Source: Enterovibrio baiacu (lineage in GTDB: Bacteria > Pseudomonadota > Gammaproteobacteria > Enterobacterales > Vibrionaceae). Taken from it: 64,000 nucleotides of DNA. The translations under genes and the position numbers were made by a program. Of the stretch, positions 49,103-58,591 are shown one piece after another (position 1 is the stretch's first letter; the number at the start of each line of letters is the position of its first letter). Where the stretch lies: assembly GCF_004120195.1 (NCBI RefSeq), contig NZ_SCHN01000008.1, forward strand, positions 127,314 to 191,313. The letters are read 5' to 3'. A model generated the notes under the pieces. It worked only from the letters and a program-made list of their open reading frames with translations. It was not told the DNA's origin and ran no database searches.

Positions 49103-49142
49103 GTTTGAAGCAAATGAGAGCTTAAGGCAACTCGATGTAAGG

Positions 49143-49742
49143 CTAGTTCATAAACATCGGGCCGAAGCCTACATTCCACATGATCACTGAGCTGGCGAGT
49201 ATCGCGACCATCAACACCAATCCACAGGTCACCACAGAACTGGCATAGATAAACCCTCTGTCTTCGGGGATGTGCATGATAATGGGTACGCCGGTGTACA
49301 AGAGATACACGGAATACGCGACGCCAGCGAGACCTACGAGCATAACAAACCATACGACGGGGTAGAGAGCCGCTAAGCCAACCATAAACACGGGCGTTGC
49401 TGTGTAAGCTGATAGCTCAAGTGCTTGGGTATACGTTGGCTCTGAGCCGAATGTTCGGCTCATCCACAGTGTCAGATACGCGAGTGCCATAACGCCAGTA
49501 ATCAAGGCGAAATACATAGCAAAGCCGATGATCAGTGCGCTTTGTGAGGTGAGGAAAATTGGGTCACCAACACCGATCTGCCAACCGATGTGCACGCTAG
49601 AGTAATAAGCACAAATGGGTGGGATAAGCGCGATGATGGCAATGTGACCAAGGCTGCTTCCTGTGCCTTCGTGGCGGTCATAAATGGTCTGCCATTCTTC
49701 TTTTGGATGTGTATAGAGGCCGAGCAAATGTCCCAAAATCAT
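49143..49742 (-). CDS. Yip1-family inner membrane protein
   Basis: 199 residues with five predicted membrane segments, starting MILGHLLGLYTHPKEEWQTI, the YIP1/YohC opening with the conserved P..EW. Function unknown. Monocistronic; ATG preceded by AAGGAG. Confidence 0.85.
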   Translation of the reverse strand: MILGHLLGLYTHPKEEWQTIYDRHEGTGSSLGHIAIIALIPPICAYYSSVHIGWQIGVGDPIFLTSQSALIIGFAMYFALITGVMALAYLTLWMSRTFGSEPTYTQALELSAYTATPVFMVGLAALYPVVWFVMLVGLAGVAYSVYLLYTGVPIIMHIPEDRGFIYASSVVTCGLVLMVAILASSVIMWNVGFGPMFMN

Positions 49743-49949
49743 AGTTACTCCTTCCGAACATTGTTGTTGTCGTGAAGTAGCACATCAAAAGATGCATCAC
49801 TGCGAGGTGTTAGCACTAAATCGCTTAAGAAGATCGATTTACATACTTATAACATTTAGCTCTGCAGGCGATGCTTAGCAAGTTTTATAGTGCAAAACTT
49901 AGTTGGTTTTTTAACCACTTATCGTATTTGGGACATTTGCTGATGACGG

Positions 49950-50840
49950 TCACATTTTCAATGTGTTCTTTTGAAAATACTCGAGTGCAAAGTCGATAAA
50001 CGCGCGTAACTTTTCCGGCAAATTACTTTTGTCATGGTACATCAGGTAGATATCTCGAGGGTTTGATGTCCAATCAGAAAGGACTTGAACGAGTTTTCCT
50101 GATGTAATGTCTTGATTCACGAGAACATCTGGCATGAGGGCAATACCGAGGCCATCTTTAGCCGCGGTTCGCACGATACCTAGCTCTGTCGATTCAATCC
50201 TACCTTGCGTTGTAATACTGAGTTGTTGCCCTTGAGAGCTGGTTAAACGCCAGCGCCTCAGCGGGTCACCTTTTAACAGTTGGTGTGCATCAAGCATCGT
50301 GGCGTCAGTGATAGGTGCTTGGTTTGCGACGTACTGTGGACTTGCAACGAGTATGTCTCGAACACATTGAAGTTTTCGCGCGATCAACGAAGAATCGCGT
50401 TGCGGGCCAATGCGAAAGAATGCGTGGCGTTCTTCACAGTGATCTGGCGATGCATCATTGGAGAGCGATAAATCTAATTTTATATCGGGATACGCTAGAA
50501 GAAACGCATTAAACAGCGGATGGAGCAGCTTGGTGGCAATATTAGAAGGTGCACTGATTCGTAACACCCCTGATGCACCTTTACAGCTTTCTGATAGTGT
50601 TTCTGTGGTGGCGATAAGTTGTTCAAGCAGTGGGCGACAGGATTCATAAAAAGAATGTCCTGCGTCCGTCAGTGACAACCTACGTGCATCCCTATGCAAA
50701 AGACGAATCTGAAGATCGTCTTCAAGTGCTTGAATTCTTCGCGTAAGTGTCGCTACAGGTATCCCTGTTTTCTTTGATGCCGACGTATAGTTTCCGTTTT
50801 CCACGATTAAACGGAACAAATTTAAATCATCTAGTTTCAT
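49950..50840 (-). CDS. LysR-type transcriptional regulator
   Basis: 296 residues. N-terminal winged helix-turn-helix (DDLNLFRLIVENGNYTSASKKTGIPVATLTRRIQALEDDL), then a substrate-binding domain (SCKGASGVLRISAPSNIATKLLHP). Belongs to the large group close to DmlR/AaeR-type LysR proteins. No adjacent divergent operon gives its target; the next gene across (rssB-like) is 340 bp away. Confidence 0.9.
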   Translation of the reverse strand: MKLDDLNLFRLIVENGNYTSASKKTGIPVATLTRRIQALEDDLQIRLLHRDARRLSLTDAGHSFYESCRPLLEQLIATTETLSESCKGASGVLRISAPSNIATKLLHPLFNAFLLAYPDIKLDLSLSNDASPDHCEERHAFFRIGPQRDSSLIARKLQCVRDILVASPQYVANQAPITDATMLDAHQLLKGDPLRRWRLTSSQGQQLSITTQGRIESTELGIVRTAAKDGLGIALMPDVLVNQDITSGKLVQVLSDWTSNPRDIYLMYHDKSNLPEKLRAFIDFALEYFQKNTLKM

Positions 50841-51179
50841 TTGATTTCACGATCTTGCGATGGCCTTCACTGAAAGACACTGAAGGTGTCATTTCAAATT
50901 AACATGCGGGACTTTTCGTTGTCTCATATCAAGAAAGCGTTATTGTGATGTGTAAATATGAATGCATATTTACGCATAAGAAGTTTTCAATGGTTCGTCT
51001 ATCGCCTTAAATTTTTTCTTTCGGGTATACATCGTCTTAAGCACATTGTGTATGGGTTTTCTACTTACGGAACAACGCCCCGTGCTTTTTCAATCTATCC
51101 TAAGAATAAAGATATCCCTTTCCTTGGCAAGCATTACAAGGAGCGAGAAAGCGAATCCTATTAGGCAGGAGAACAAACA
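50841..51179. other. Intergenic region between LysR gene and rssB-like gene
   Basis: 340 bp. Holds the divergent promoters and a 68-codon frame (50958-51164, plus) rich in aromatic and basic residues (RSFQWFVYRLKFFLSGIHRLKHIVYGF). That frame has no ribosome site at its ATG, so I do not call it a gene. A/T-rich left part. Confidence 0.5.
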
Positions 51180-52235
51180 GTGTTAGATGGCAAAGAGGTT
51201 CTCATTGTTGAAGATGATCCGGTGTTCAGCAAGATCATCGCTAGTTTTCTTCGTCACGAAGGATGTGTAGTCAGAGAAGCCGAAAACGGTTTAGATGGAT
51301 TGAAAGCATTGAGAGAAGGTATCCCAGACCTTCTACTGAGCGATCTGTCTATGCCAGTGATGACGGGCTTAGAGTTTGTGGAAGAAGTGAGTCTTGAGTA
51401 TCCCATGCTTCCTGTTATCGTCATTTCGGGTACAGGTGGCATGTCTGATGTCGCCCAAGCGCTGCGATTTGGCGTAAAAGATTTTCTTATTAAGCCTATC
51501 GACGACATTATGGTGGTTAAATCGGCCATTTTGTCCGTTTTGGAAGAATCAGACAGCTGTACAAATGCAGACACTGATTTTTCCCAGCAATGGTTTAAAG
51601 TCAGCCAAAACGCTGATCAGCCTCTTACGGAGGAGTTAAAGTGGCATTTGGATGATCTGTTAGATAACCCTGGCAGTGCACGCGACCTCCTGATGGGATT
51701 GATGCCAGAGCAAGATTCCCAGCAGGGTGATTGGCGTTTGTCATACCACTCGCTCCAATCTGCAGACTCGAACCCTGTCGTCCTCGATTACACGTGGATG
51801 ATGGATGGCAAGATGGCCTTCTACATGGTGGATAGTGGCTCCGCAGGGAAAAACGGTACGGCAACAACCTTGATGATCCGTGCTTTTTTTAATGAATACC
51901 TTCGCTCGCAAGATGCTGACGAAAGGGGATTTATTCACTTGGTGCACCAGATTGAGCATGCGATAAAGAAATCTACTTACGCGAGCCCAATCAGGGCGAT
52001 GTTTGGTATTTTAAATGCGTCAGATAACCAACTTGATGTACTTTCCGCTGGCTTAAATGCCGTGGTGGATGGAACCGGCAATGCCGTTATTGTGAAGAAT
52101 GACTTCTTACTTGGAATCGATGCAGCAAGTACCCAGTTTCAAACAATCGATCTGTCAGGCGGAAGCGTCCGTGTGTCTCTTAGCGAAGTGGGTTTAACCA
52201 GTTTTAGCTTAGATATACAGCGACTTACTGCCTAA
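51180..52235 (+). CDS. rssB: RssB-like response regulator
   Basis: 351 residues. Receiver domain at the N terminus (VLIVEDDPVFSKIIASFL, phospho-acceptor Asp in LLLSDLSMPVMTGLEF, Lys in DFLIKPIDD) and a C-terminal PP2C-like domain that lacks clear metal ligands. E. coli RssB delivers RpoS to ClpXP with this architecture. GTG start with AGGAG seven bases upstream. Could be another REC-PP2C adaptor. Confidence 0.8.
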   Translation: MLDGKEVLIVEDDPVFSKIIASFLRHEGCVVREAENGLDGLKALREGIPDLLLSDLSMPVMTGLEFVEEVSLEYPMLPVIVISGTGGMSDVAQALRFGVKDFLIKPIDDIMVVKSAILSVLEESDSCTNADTDFSQQWFKVSQNADQPLTEELKWHLDDLLDNPGSARDLLMGLMPEQDSQQGDWRLSYHSLQSADSNPVVLDYTWMMDGKMAFYMVDSGSAGKNGTATTLMIRAFFNEYLRSQDADERGFIHLVHQIEHAIKKSTYASPIRAMFGILNASDNQLDVLSAGLNAVVDGTGNAVIVKNDFLLGIDAASTQFQTIDLSGGSVRVSLSEVGLTSFSLDIQRLTA

Positions 52236-52253
52236 CAAATAATGCACTATAAA

Positions 52254-52289
52254 ACAAAAAAGCCGTTGTTTATGCAGCGGCTTTTTTGT
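52254..52289 (+). terminator. rssB-like gene terminator
   Basis: AAAAAAGCCGTTG, loop TTTATG, CAGCGGCTTTTTT. Confidence 0.85.
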
Positions 52290-52347
52290 GCGTGAAATGA
52301 GAAGTTCAATGATTTGCTAATGAAAACATGAACCAGTGCAGACAAAA

Positions 52348-52357
52348 TGACCAGTTA
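52348..52357 (-). promoter_or_regulatory. FadR-like half-site upstream of rfaH
   Basis: Minus strand TAACTGGTCA is identical over 10 bases to the fadL copy 2 operator and matches the FadR half AACTGGTC. The second half of the consensus is absent. It lies 12 bp before the -35 box of rfaH. Could be chance. Confidence 0.3.
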
Positions 52358-52369
52358 CTGAGACTGCGC

Positions 52370-52398
52370 TTGCTGCGAGGTTTCGAGCCTAATATACT
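52370..52398 (+). promoter_or_regulatory. rfaH promoter
   Basis: -35 TTGCTG (52370-52375), 17-bp spacer, -10 TATACT (52393-52398). Start of transcription expected near 52405, about 55 bp before the rfaH ATG. Confidence 0.65.
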
Positions 52399-52460
52399 CA
52401 TGAGTTGCATCGCAAAGACGATGTAACATCGAATTGGCTAGAAAATCGGCGAGACGTATA

Positions 52461-52958
52461 ATGAACCCATGGTATCTGCTCTATTGTAAACGCAGCGAGC
52501 AACAACGCGCAGAGCAGCACTTAAAACGCCAAGGCGTCGATTGCTATTACCCTCAAGTTTCTGTCGAGAAAATTCGACGTGGAAAGCGCTCTTCCATACT
52601 AGAACCCCTCTTCCCTAACTACGTGTTTGCTTCGTTTGACCCTGAGAAAATTGCTTTCACCACAGTGCGTTCAACACGTGGAGTTGTTGATTTTGTTAGG
52701 GTTGGAGCAAAGCCTCAATTAGTGCCTGTAGACCTTATTAAAAACCTGATGGTTATCGAAGATAATGATGATCAGCGAGAGCGTCTAAGCGAGGTTTGGA
52801 AGCATGGAGATGCCATCGCTATCTCACAAGGGCAGTTTGAGGGCATGGAAGCTATCTACAAAGAAGCTGATGGAGAGCTGCGGTCAATTCTGATGATCAA
52901 CTTGCTCAACAAGCAGGTTGAAGTCTCGCTGGAAAACGCGATTTTGGATAACAAATAG
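52461..52958 (+). CDS. rfaH: Transcription antiterminator RfaH
   Basis: 165 residues from ATG 52461 (MNPWYLLYCKRSEQQRAEQHL). NusG-type N-terminal domain (LEPLFPNYVFASFDPEKI, TTVRSTRGVVDFVRVG) and a short C-terminal KOW-like domain. RfaH binds RNA polymerase paused at ops sites and raises expression of long surface-polysaccharide operons. An ops element and rmlBADC follow directly. An upstream in-frame start at 52434 lacks a ribosome site. Confidence 0.95.
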   Translation: MNPWYLLYCKRSEQQRAEQHLKRQGVDCYYPQVSVEKIRRGKRSSILEPLFPNYVFASFDPEKIAFTTVRSTRGVVDFVRVGAKPQLVPVDLIKNLMVIEDNDDQRERLSEVWKHGDAIAISQGQFEGMEAIYKEADGELRSILMINLLNKQVEVSLENAILDNK

Positions 52959-53010
52959 GGCCGTTTTTAAGCCCGTAACAAGATGAATTTTCGTGCTTTG
53001 GGAACGACAC

Positions 53011-53030
53011 CCAAGGGCGGTAGCGTATTG
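53011..53030 (+). promoter_or_regulatory. ops element / JUMPstart core
   Basis: GGCGGTAGCGT at 53016-53026 is the exact RfaH-loading sequence, preceded by CCAAG. It lies 57 bp after rfaH and 24 bp before rmlB, so RfaH can act on the entire downstream cluster. Confidence 0.9.
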
Positions 53031-53049
53031 ATTTAAAGTAAGGTAAGTC

Positions 53050-54111
53050 ATGAAAATACTGGTAACTGGTGGCGCGGGCTTTATTGGCTCTGCAGTTGTT
53101 CGTCATATTATTGAAAACACGTCAGATAGTGTCGTTAATCTCGACAAACTTACCTACGCAGGTAATCTCGAGTCATTATCTACGGTGTCTGACAATGAAA
53201 GATATACTTTCGAGCAGGTAGATATCTGCGACCGCGCAGGGCTAGATCGTGTATTTGCATCTTACCAGCCAGATGTGGTTATGCATCTCGCGGCCGAATC
53301 TCACGTTGACCGCTCGATAGACGGTCCTGCAGCCTTTATTGAAACCAATATCATCGGCACTTACGCTCTGCTAGAAGCGGCGCGTCAGTATTGGAATACG
53401 TTGGACGGCGATAAAAAATCAGACTTCCGTTTCCATCACATCTCTACTGATGAAGTTTACGGTGATCTTGAAGGTACAACAGAGTTGTTCACCGAAGAAA
53501 CATCGTACGAGCCATCAAGTCCCTACTCTGCATCAAAAGCCTCAAGTGACCATTTGGTTCGCGCTTGGCTGCGTACTTATGGTTTCCCAACTATTGTCAC
53601 CAACTGCTCAAACAACTATGGCCCTTACCATTTTCCAGAAAAGCTTATCCCACTGATGATTTTGAATGCACTGGATGGTAAAGCCTTGCCTGTCTATGGC
53701 GATGGTATGCAAATCCGTGACTGGCTGTTTGTGGAAGACCACGCACGTGCGCTTTACAAAGTAGCGACCGAAGGAGAGATAGGTGAAACCTATAATATTG
53801 GTGGCCACAATGAGAAGGCCAATATAGAAGTGGTGAAAATCATTTGTTCGCTGCTTGAAGAGTTTGTGCCAAATAAGCCAGAGGGTGTGGTGCAGTATCA
53901 AGACCTCATTACTTACGTAAAAGACCGCCCTGGTCATGATGTACGCTACGCTATCGATGCTTCGAAAATCGAGCGAGAGTTAGGCTGGAAACCGGAAGAA
54001 ACCTTCGAGTCCGGTATCCGCAAAACGGTTGAATGGTACCTAAACAATCAATCATGGTGGTCACGTGTGTTGGATGGCTCCTATTCACTAGAGCGCCTTG
54101 GCTCTAACTAA
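53050..54111 (+). CDS. rmlB: dTDP-glucose 4,6-dehydratase RmlB
   Basis: 353 residues, extended SDR family: NAD motif [15 protein letters not shown], catalytic [11 protein letters not shown] and [15 protein letters not shown]. Second step of dTDP-L-rhamnose synthesis. ATG preceded by GTAAGG. Head of the RfaH-controlled cluster. Confidence 0.96.
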   Translation: MKILVTGGAGFIGSAVVRHIIENTSDSVVNLDKLTYAGNLESLSTVSDNERYTFEQVDICDRAGLDRVFASYQPDVVMHLAAESHVDRSIDGPAAFIETNIIGTYALLEAARQYWNTLDGDKKSDFRFHHISTDEVYGDLEGTTELFTEETSYEPSSPYSASKASSDHLVRAWLRTYGFPTIVTNCSNNYGPYHFPEKLIPLMILNALDGKALPVYGDGMQIRDWLFVEDHARALYKVATEGEIGETYNIGGHNEKANIEVVKIICSLLEEFVPNKPEGVVQYQDLITYVKDRPGHDVRYAIDASKIERELGWKPEETFESGIRKTVEWYLNNQSWWSRVLDGSYSLERLGSN

Positions 54112-54141
54112 AAGTCAAACCTTCATATACTTAATATCGGT

Positions 54142-54195
54142 TCTATGTTCTAGCAGTTGGCTAGGACTTAGGACCTATAAACCTAGGACCTAATT
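54142..54195. repeat. CTAGGACCTAGG-type dispersed repeat, copy 2, between rmlB and rmlA
   Basis: TTCTAG...CTAGGACTTAGGACCTATA, then CCTAGGACCTA. Shares the words of the element at the end of the YadS-like gene. It fills most of the 87-bp gap, so it is transcribed within the operon. Confidence 0.5.
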
Positions 54196-54198
54196 CTC

Positions 54199-55077
54199 AT
54201 GAAAGGCATCATTCTGGCAGGCGGCTCAGGCACGCGTCTTTATCCCATTACTCGCGGTGTGTCGAAGCAGTTGCTTCCTATCTACGACAAACCGATGATC
54301 TATTACCCGTTGTCGACGCTGATGTTGGCGGGTATTCGCGACATCCTCATCATCACTACACCAGAAGACAATGAGAGCTTTAAGCGTCTATTGGGCAACG
54401 GCAGTGACTTTGGCATTAATCTGGAATATGCCGTGCAGCCGAGTCCGGATGGTCTAGCACAAGCATTTATCATCGGTGAAGAATTCATCGGTGATGACAG
54501 CGTATGTTTGGTTCTTGGCGATAACATTTTCTATGGACAGTCATTCAGCCAAACTCTAAGAAACGCGGCTTCTCGCGATTCAGGTGCCACTGTATTTGGT
54601 TATCAGGTTAAAGACCCTGAGCGTTTCGGTGTTGTGGAGTTTGATGAGAAAATGCGTGCGGTGTCTATTGAAGAGAAACCAGTCAAACCAAAGTCAAACT
54701 ATGCTGTCACGGGGTTGTATTTCTATGACAACCATGTCGTGAGTCTAGCAAAAGAGGTGAAACCGTCTGATCGTGGTGAGCTAGAAATTACTACCTTGAA
54801 CGAGATGTACCTAAACGATGGCTCGCTTAATGTTGAGTTACTAGGTCGAGGATTTGCATGGCTTGATACAGGTACGCATGAAAGCCTGCACGAAGCGTCT
54901 TCTTTCGTCCAAACCATCGAGCATGTTCAAGGGCTTAAAGTTGCGTGCTTGGAAGAAATCGCGTGGCGTAACGGTTGGTTGAACACAGAGCAACTTGAGC
55001 AGATTGCAAAGCCGATGCTTAAAAATGAATATGGACAATACCTGATGCGCCTTGTCAAAGAAGAGAGTTCAAAATAA
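54199..55077 (+). CDS. rmlA: Glucose-1-phosphate thymidylyltransferase RmlA
   Basis: 292 residues, [20 protein letters not shown] with the nucleotide-binding GGSGTRL, and [10 protein letters not shown]-type metal site ([13 protein letters not shown]). Makes dTDP-glucose. The stop overlaps the rmlD ATG by one base. Confidence 0.96.
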   Translation: MKGIILAGGSGTRLYPITRGVSKQLLPIYDKPMIYYPLSTLMLAGIRDILIITTPEDNESFKRLLGNGSDFGINLEYAVQPSPDGLAQAFIIGEEFIGDDSVCLVLGDNIFYGQSFSQTLRNAASRDSGATVFGYQVKDPERFGVVEFDEKMRAVSIEEKPVKPKSNYAVTGLYFYDNHVVSLAKEVKPSDRGELEITTLNEMYLNDGSLNVELLGRGFAWLDTGTHESLHEASSFVQTIEHVQGLKVACLEEIAWRNGWLNTEQLEQIAKPMLKNEYGQYLMRLVKEESSK

Positions 55078-55955
55078 TGAAGCTACTTATTACCGGCAGT
55101 CTCGGACAGGTGGGCCGTTGTTTGGTAGAGCAGTTGAACGGCACGGATGCTGAGTTCTTGGCGTTAGACCGAGAAGAGCTAGATATCACCAATGAGAGTG
55201 CGGTATCTGCGCTGGTTACCTCATTTTCTCCGGATGTAATTATCAATGCGGCTGCGCATACCGCAGTAGATAAAGCGGAAGAAGAAATCGCGCTTTCCTA
55301 TGCGATAAACCGAGATGGCCCTGCGAACCTTTCCAAAGCGGCAGATAAGGTTGGTGCGGCAATGCTGCACATTTCTACAGACTATGTGTTTGCGGGCAAC
55401 AAAGACGGTGAATATGTAGAGAGTGACGAAACAGGCCCACAAGGCGTGTATGGCGAAAGTAAGCTCGCCGGTGAAATTGCCGTGGCTCAGGCATGTGAGC
55501 GTCATATCATCTTAAGAACCGCGTGGGTATTCAGCGAGCATGGCGGTAACTTTGTGAAATCCATGCTGCGTTTGGCCCAAAGCCGCGACACCTTAGGCAT
55601 TGTTGCTGACCAAGTTGGTGGGCCAACCTATGCCGGAGACATTGCCGCCGCATTGCTTCACATCGCCGTGGCCATTACCAAAGGGAACCACACAGGTTTT
55701 GGTATTTACCACTACTCGGGCATGCCACACGTGAGTTGGTATGACTTTGCCAACACCATTTTTGCAGAGGCGAAGCAACAGGGCGTGCTGACAACCGCGA
55801 TGACCGTCAACCCAATTGCCACGTCTGACTATCCGACACCGGCAAAGCGGCCGGCAAACTCAAAACTGAACAACGACAAAATTCATGCACAGTTTGGCGT
55901 TAGTCCAAGTGATTGGCAGTTGACTCTAAAGAATTTGAAAGACTACGCGAGTTAA
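55077..55955 (+). CDS. rmlD: dTDP-4-dehydrorhamnose reductase RmlD
   Basis: 292 residues, SDR: LLITGSLGQVGRCLVEQL, HISTDYVFAG, YGESKLAGE with catalytic Tyr/Lys. Final step to dTDP-L-rhamnose. Two bases before rmlC. Confidence 0.95.
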   Translation: MKLLITGSLGQVGRCLVEQLNGTDAEFLALDREELDITNESAVSALVTSFSPDVIINAAAHTAVDKAEEEIALSYAINRDGPANLSKAADKVGAAMLHISTDYVFAGNKDGEYVESDETGPQGVYGESKLAGEIAVAQACERHIILRTAWVFSEHGGNFVKSMLRLAQSRDTLGIVADQVGGPTYAGDIAAALLHIAVAITKGNHTGFGIYHYSGMPHVSWYDFANTIFAEAKQQGVLTTAMTVNPIATSDYPTPAKRPANSKLNNDKIHAQFGVSPSDWQLTLKNLKDYAS

Positions 55956-55957
55956 TC

Positions 55958-56515
55958 ATGAACGTAATTGATACAGATATTCCTGATGTAAAAATCATTG
56001 AGCCAGCCGTGTTTGGCGATGAACGTGGTTTCTTTATGGAAACGTGGAACCAAAAGAAGTTCGAAGAGTTAGTAACCGGTAAGCCAACACGTTTTGTGCA
56101 GGACAACCATTCAAAGTCTAAAAAAGGGATTTTGCGTGGTCTGCACTATCAAACGGAAAACACGCAAGGGAAATTGGTTCGCGTAGTATCGGGTGAAGTA
56201 TTTGATGTCGCGGTAGACATTCGAAAAGACTCGCCGACATTTGGTCAATGGGTGGGTGTGTATCTCTCAGCTGAGAACAAGCGTCAGTTATGGGTACCTG
56301 AAGGCTTTGCGCATGGTTTTTATGTGACGAGTGATGAGGCAGAGTTTGTTTATAAGTGTACAAATTTCTATGACCCAAGCTCAGAAGTATCAATTCGATG
56401 GAATGACAAATCTTTGGCGATAAGATGGCCAATACAAGATGGTGTACAACCAGAGTTATCGATCAAGGATGAACGAGGGTTTGACTTTACAAATGCTCCT
56501 CTTTTTGAGTCGTGA
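55958..56515 (+). CDS. rmlC: dTDP-4-dehydrorhamnose 3,5-epimerase RmlC
   Basis: 185 residues from ATG 55958 (MNVIDTDIPDVKIIEPAVFGDERGFFMETW). Catalytic His in LRGLHYQ and Tyr region in WVPEGFAHGFYV. A frame from 55913 would overlap rmlD without need. Last conserved rml gene; base composition then shifts to A+T-rich. Confidence 0.95.
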   Translation: MNVIDTDIPDVKIIEPAVFGDERGFFMETWNQKKFEELVTGKPTRFVQDNHSKSKKGILRGLHYQTENTQGKLVRVVSGEVFDVAVDIRKDSPTFGQWVGVYLSAENKRQLWVPEGFAHGFYVTSDEAEFVYKCTNFYDPSSEVSIRWNDKSLAIRWPIQDGVQPELSIKDERGFDFTNAPLFES

Positions 56516-56545
56516 GTAACAAGCTTAGCAATAGAAGTATACTTT

Positions 56546-57376
56546 ATGAGCAACAAATCTGAGCATTCGCTTTTTAGTTTTTCATTGACTTCCAGTATAT
56601 GGAAATACCGAGAGTTGATATTTAAAATGACTCACCGAGAAATTATTGGTCGCTATAGAGGATCAATAATGGGATTGGCATGGTCGTTTTTTAATCCGCT
56701 TTTGATGCTAACAGTATATACATTTGTATTTTCTGTTGTGTTCAAAGCCAAGTGGGGTGCAAGTCTAAACGGTAGTAGAGGTGAGTTTGCAGTCATCCTG
56801 TTTGCAGGTATGATTATATTTAACATTTTTTCGGAATGTATAAATAGAGCTCCCAATCTAATGATTGCGAATACTAACTATGTTAAAAAGGTAGTATTTC
56901 CATTGGAAATCATTCCTTTAATTGCTTTAGGAAACGCGTTGTTCCATGCGTTAATTAGCTTTTCAATACTACTTATAGCGCAACTCATAATTATGGGAGA
57001 GATTCCCTGGACGATACTAGCACTGCCAATTGTTTTGATTCCATTTATCGCTGCTTTGATGGGAGTGTGTTGGATACTAGCCGCTGCAGGTGTCTATATG
57101 AGGGATTTAAGTCAATTAATGGGTATTGCTACCACAGTGTTAATGTTTACTTCGCCACTATTCTTTCCTATATCAGCATTGCCTGAGGCACTTCAGCCTT
57201 ATCTTTCTCTAAATCCTCTGGCATATTTTATTGAGGAAACGAGAGCTGTCATAGTCTTTGGAGAATTGCCTTCACTGAAGAATTTTATTTTGGCAAGTGT
57301 GCTTAGCTTAGTTGTGCTTGAATGTGGTTTTACTTTCTTCCAAAAAACTAGAAAGGGTTTCGCTGATGTCTTGTAG
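56546..57376 (+). CDS. wzm: Polysaccharide ABC exporter permease Wzm
   Basis: 276 residues, ABC-2 type, about six membrane segments, with the family opening YRELIFKMTHREIIGRYRGSIMGLAWSFFNPLLML. Exports undecaprenyl-linked O antigen. Overlaps wzt by 11 nt. AT-rich codon use contrasts with rmlC. ATG has a weak ribosome site (AGAAG). Confidence 0.92.
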   Translation: MSNKSEHSLFSFSLTSSIWKYRELIFKMTHREIIGRYRGSIMGLAWSFFNPLLMLTVYTFVFSVVFKAKWGASLNGSRGEFAVILFAGMIIFNIFSECINRAPNLMIANTNYVKKVVFPLEIIPLIALGNALFHALISFSILLIAQLIIMGEIPWTILALPIVLIPFIAALMGVCWILAAAGVYMRDLSQLMGIATTVLMFTSPLFFPISALPEALQPYLSLNPLAYFIEETRAVIVFGELPSLKNFILASVLSLVVLECGFTFFQKTRKGFADVL

Positions 57377-58547
57377 TGAAATTGCGATAGAAGCAAAAAA
57401 TCTAACCAAATCATATCGCTTATACGCTAGGCCAATAGATCGATTACGTCAATTAATGAGTCGAGGGCAGAAGAAATACTACAAGGAATTTACTGCTTTG
57501 GATGGAGTATCATTCGAAATAGACAAGGGAGACTCGGTTGGTGTTTTGGGACATAATGGTGCAGGGAAGTCGACATTACTTCAGTTAGTTACAGGTACTT
57601 TAACACCAACATCTGGAGACATTACAACAAAGGGGCGTATTGCCGCCTTGTTAGAACTAGGTGCTGGATTTAATCCTGAGTTTACTGGTAAAGAAAACGT
57701 CTATATGAATGCTGCGATACTTGGACTAAGTAAAGCTGAAATAGATGAAATATACGAAGATATACTAAATTTCGCTGAAATTGGCGATTTTATAGATAGG
57801 CCAGTAAAAACATACTCATCAGGAATGTATGTACGGCTAGCTTTTTCCGTTGCGGTACATATTGTGCCAGAAGTTCTTATCGTTGATGAAGCTCTTGCTG
57901 TTGGCGACATACGCTTTCAAATGAAGTGCATCAAGCATATGGAAGAATTAAAGGGTAGAGGCACAACTATATTATTTGTGTCGCACTCACCGGAACAAGT
58001 TAAACGTTTCTGCAACAAGGCTCTTTGGATTGAAAAAGGCAAGATTAAATCATTTGGTAGTTCGAATGATATATGTAATCAATACAAAGAATCGATGTCT
58101 TTATCTAAAAAACAGAGCGAGAAAAAGGAACGAGATAACAATACTGGATTGAGCTCTCTTCCTGCGAAAATTATTTCCACAACAATAAGTAAAAATTCAA
58201 TCAAAGTCGGTGAGCCAATCGAAATTTCGATAGATTACGAGATCGTAGACGAGAGGTTGGACGATGTATTGGTTGGTGTAGCAGTCTATAAGGCTAACAG
58301 AGAATACATTTTTGGGGCTAATACATATTTAGATAGGTTTAAAATCCCATCTGGAAAAGGGATTCATACGGTCACTTATGCCATTAGAAATATGCCCCTA
58401 CTCCCAGCCAACTTCGTATTCGACGTTGGTTTATTCACAGATAAAAGTTTAGTTAACATCGACTACATAACGAATGCTGAAGAATTCGAGGTATATGATG
58501 ACTATAACTCTGAGGGGTTGGTTCATATTGACCATGAATGGCTGTGA
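57366..58547 (+). CDS. wzt: Polysaccharide ABC exporter ATPase Wzt with C-terminal sugar-binding domain
   Basis: 393 residues from ATG 57366, after AAAGGG. Walker A GHNGAGKST, signature YSSGMYVRLAFSVA, Walker B VLIVDEALAVGD in residues 1-245, then a linker and a beta-sandwich (about 265-393, SIKVGEPIEISIDYEIVDE) as in Wzt proteins that recognise the modified O-antigen end. This suggests a chain-length cap signal. The methyltransferase in the next gene is a candidate source of that cap. Confidence 0.92.
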   Translation: MSCSEIAIEAKNLTKSYRLYARPIDRLRQLMSRGQKKYYKEFTALDGVSFEIDKGDSVGVLGHNGAGKSTLLQLVTGTLTPTSGDITTKGRIAALLELGAGFNPEFTGKENVYMNAAILGLSKAEIDEIYEDILNFAEIGDFIDRPVKTYSSGMYVRLAFSVAVHIVPEVLIVDEALAVGDIRFQMKCIKHMEELKGRGTTILFVSHSPEQVKRFCNKALWIEKGKIKSFGSSNDICNQYKESMSLSKKQSEKKERDNNTGLSSLPAKIISTTISKNSIKVGEPIEISIDYEIVDERLDDVLVGVAVYKANREYIFGANTYLDRFKIPSGKGIHTVTYAIRNMPLLPANFVFDVGLFTDKSLVNIDYITNAEEFEVYDDYNSEGLVHIDHEWL

Positions 58548-58591
58548 ACAAAGCCTTTAATATAATCAAGTGAAAGATTGGATATAGCAAA

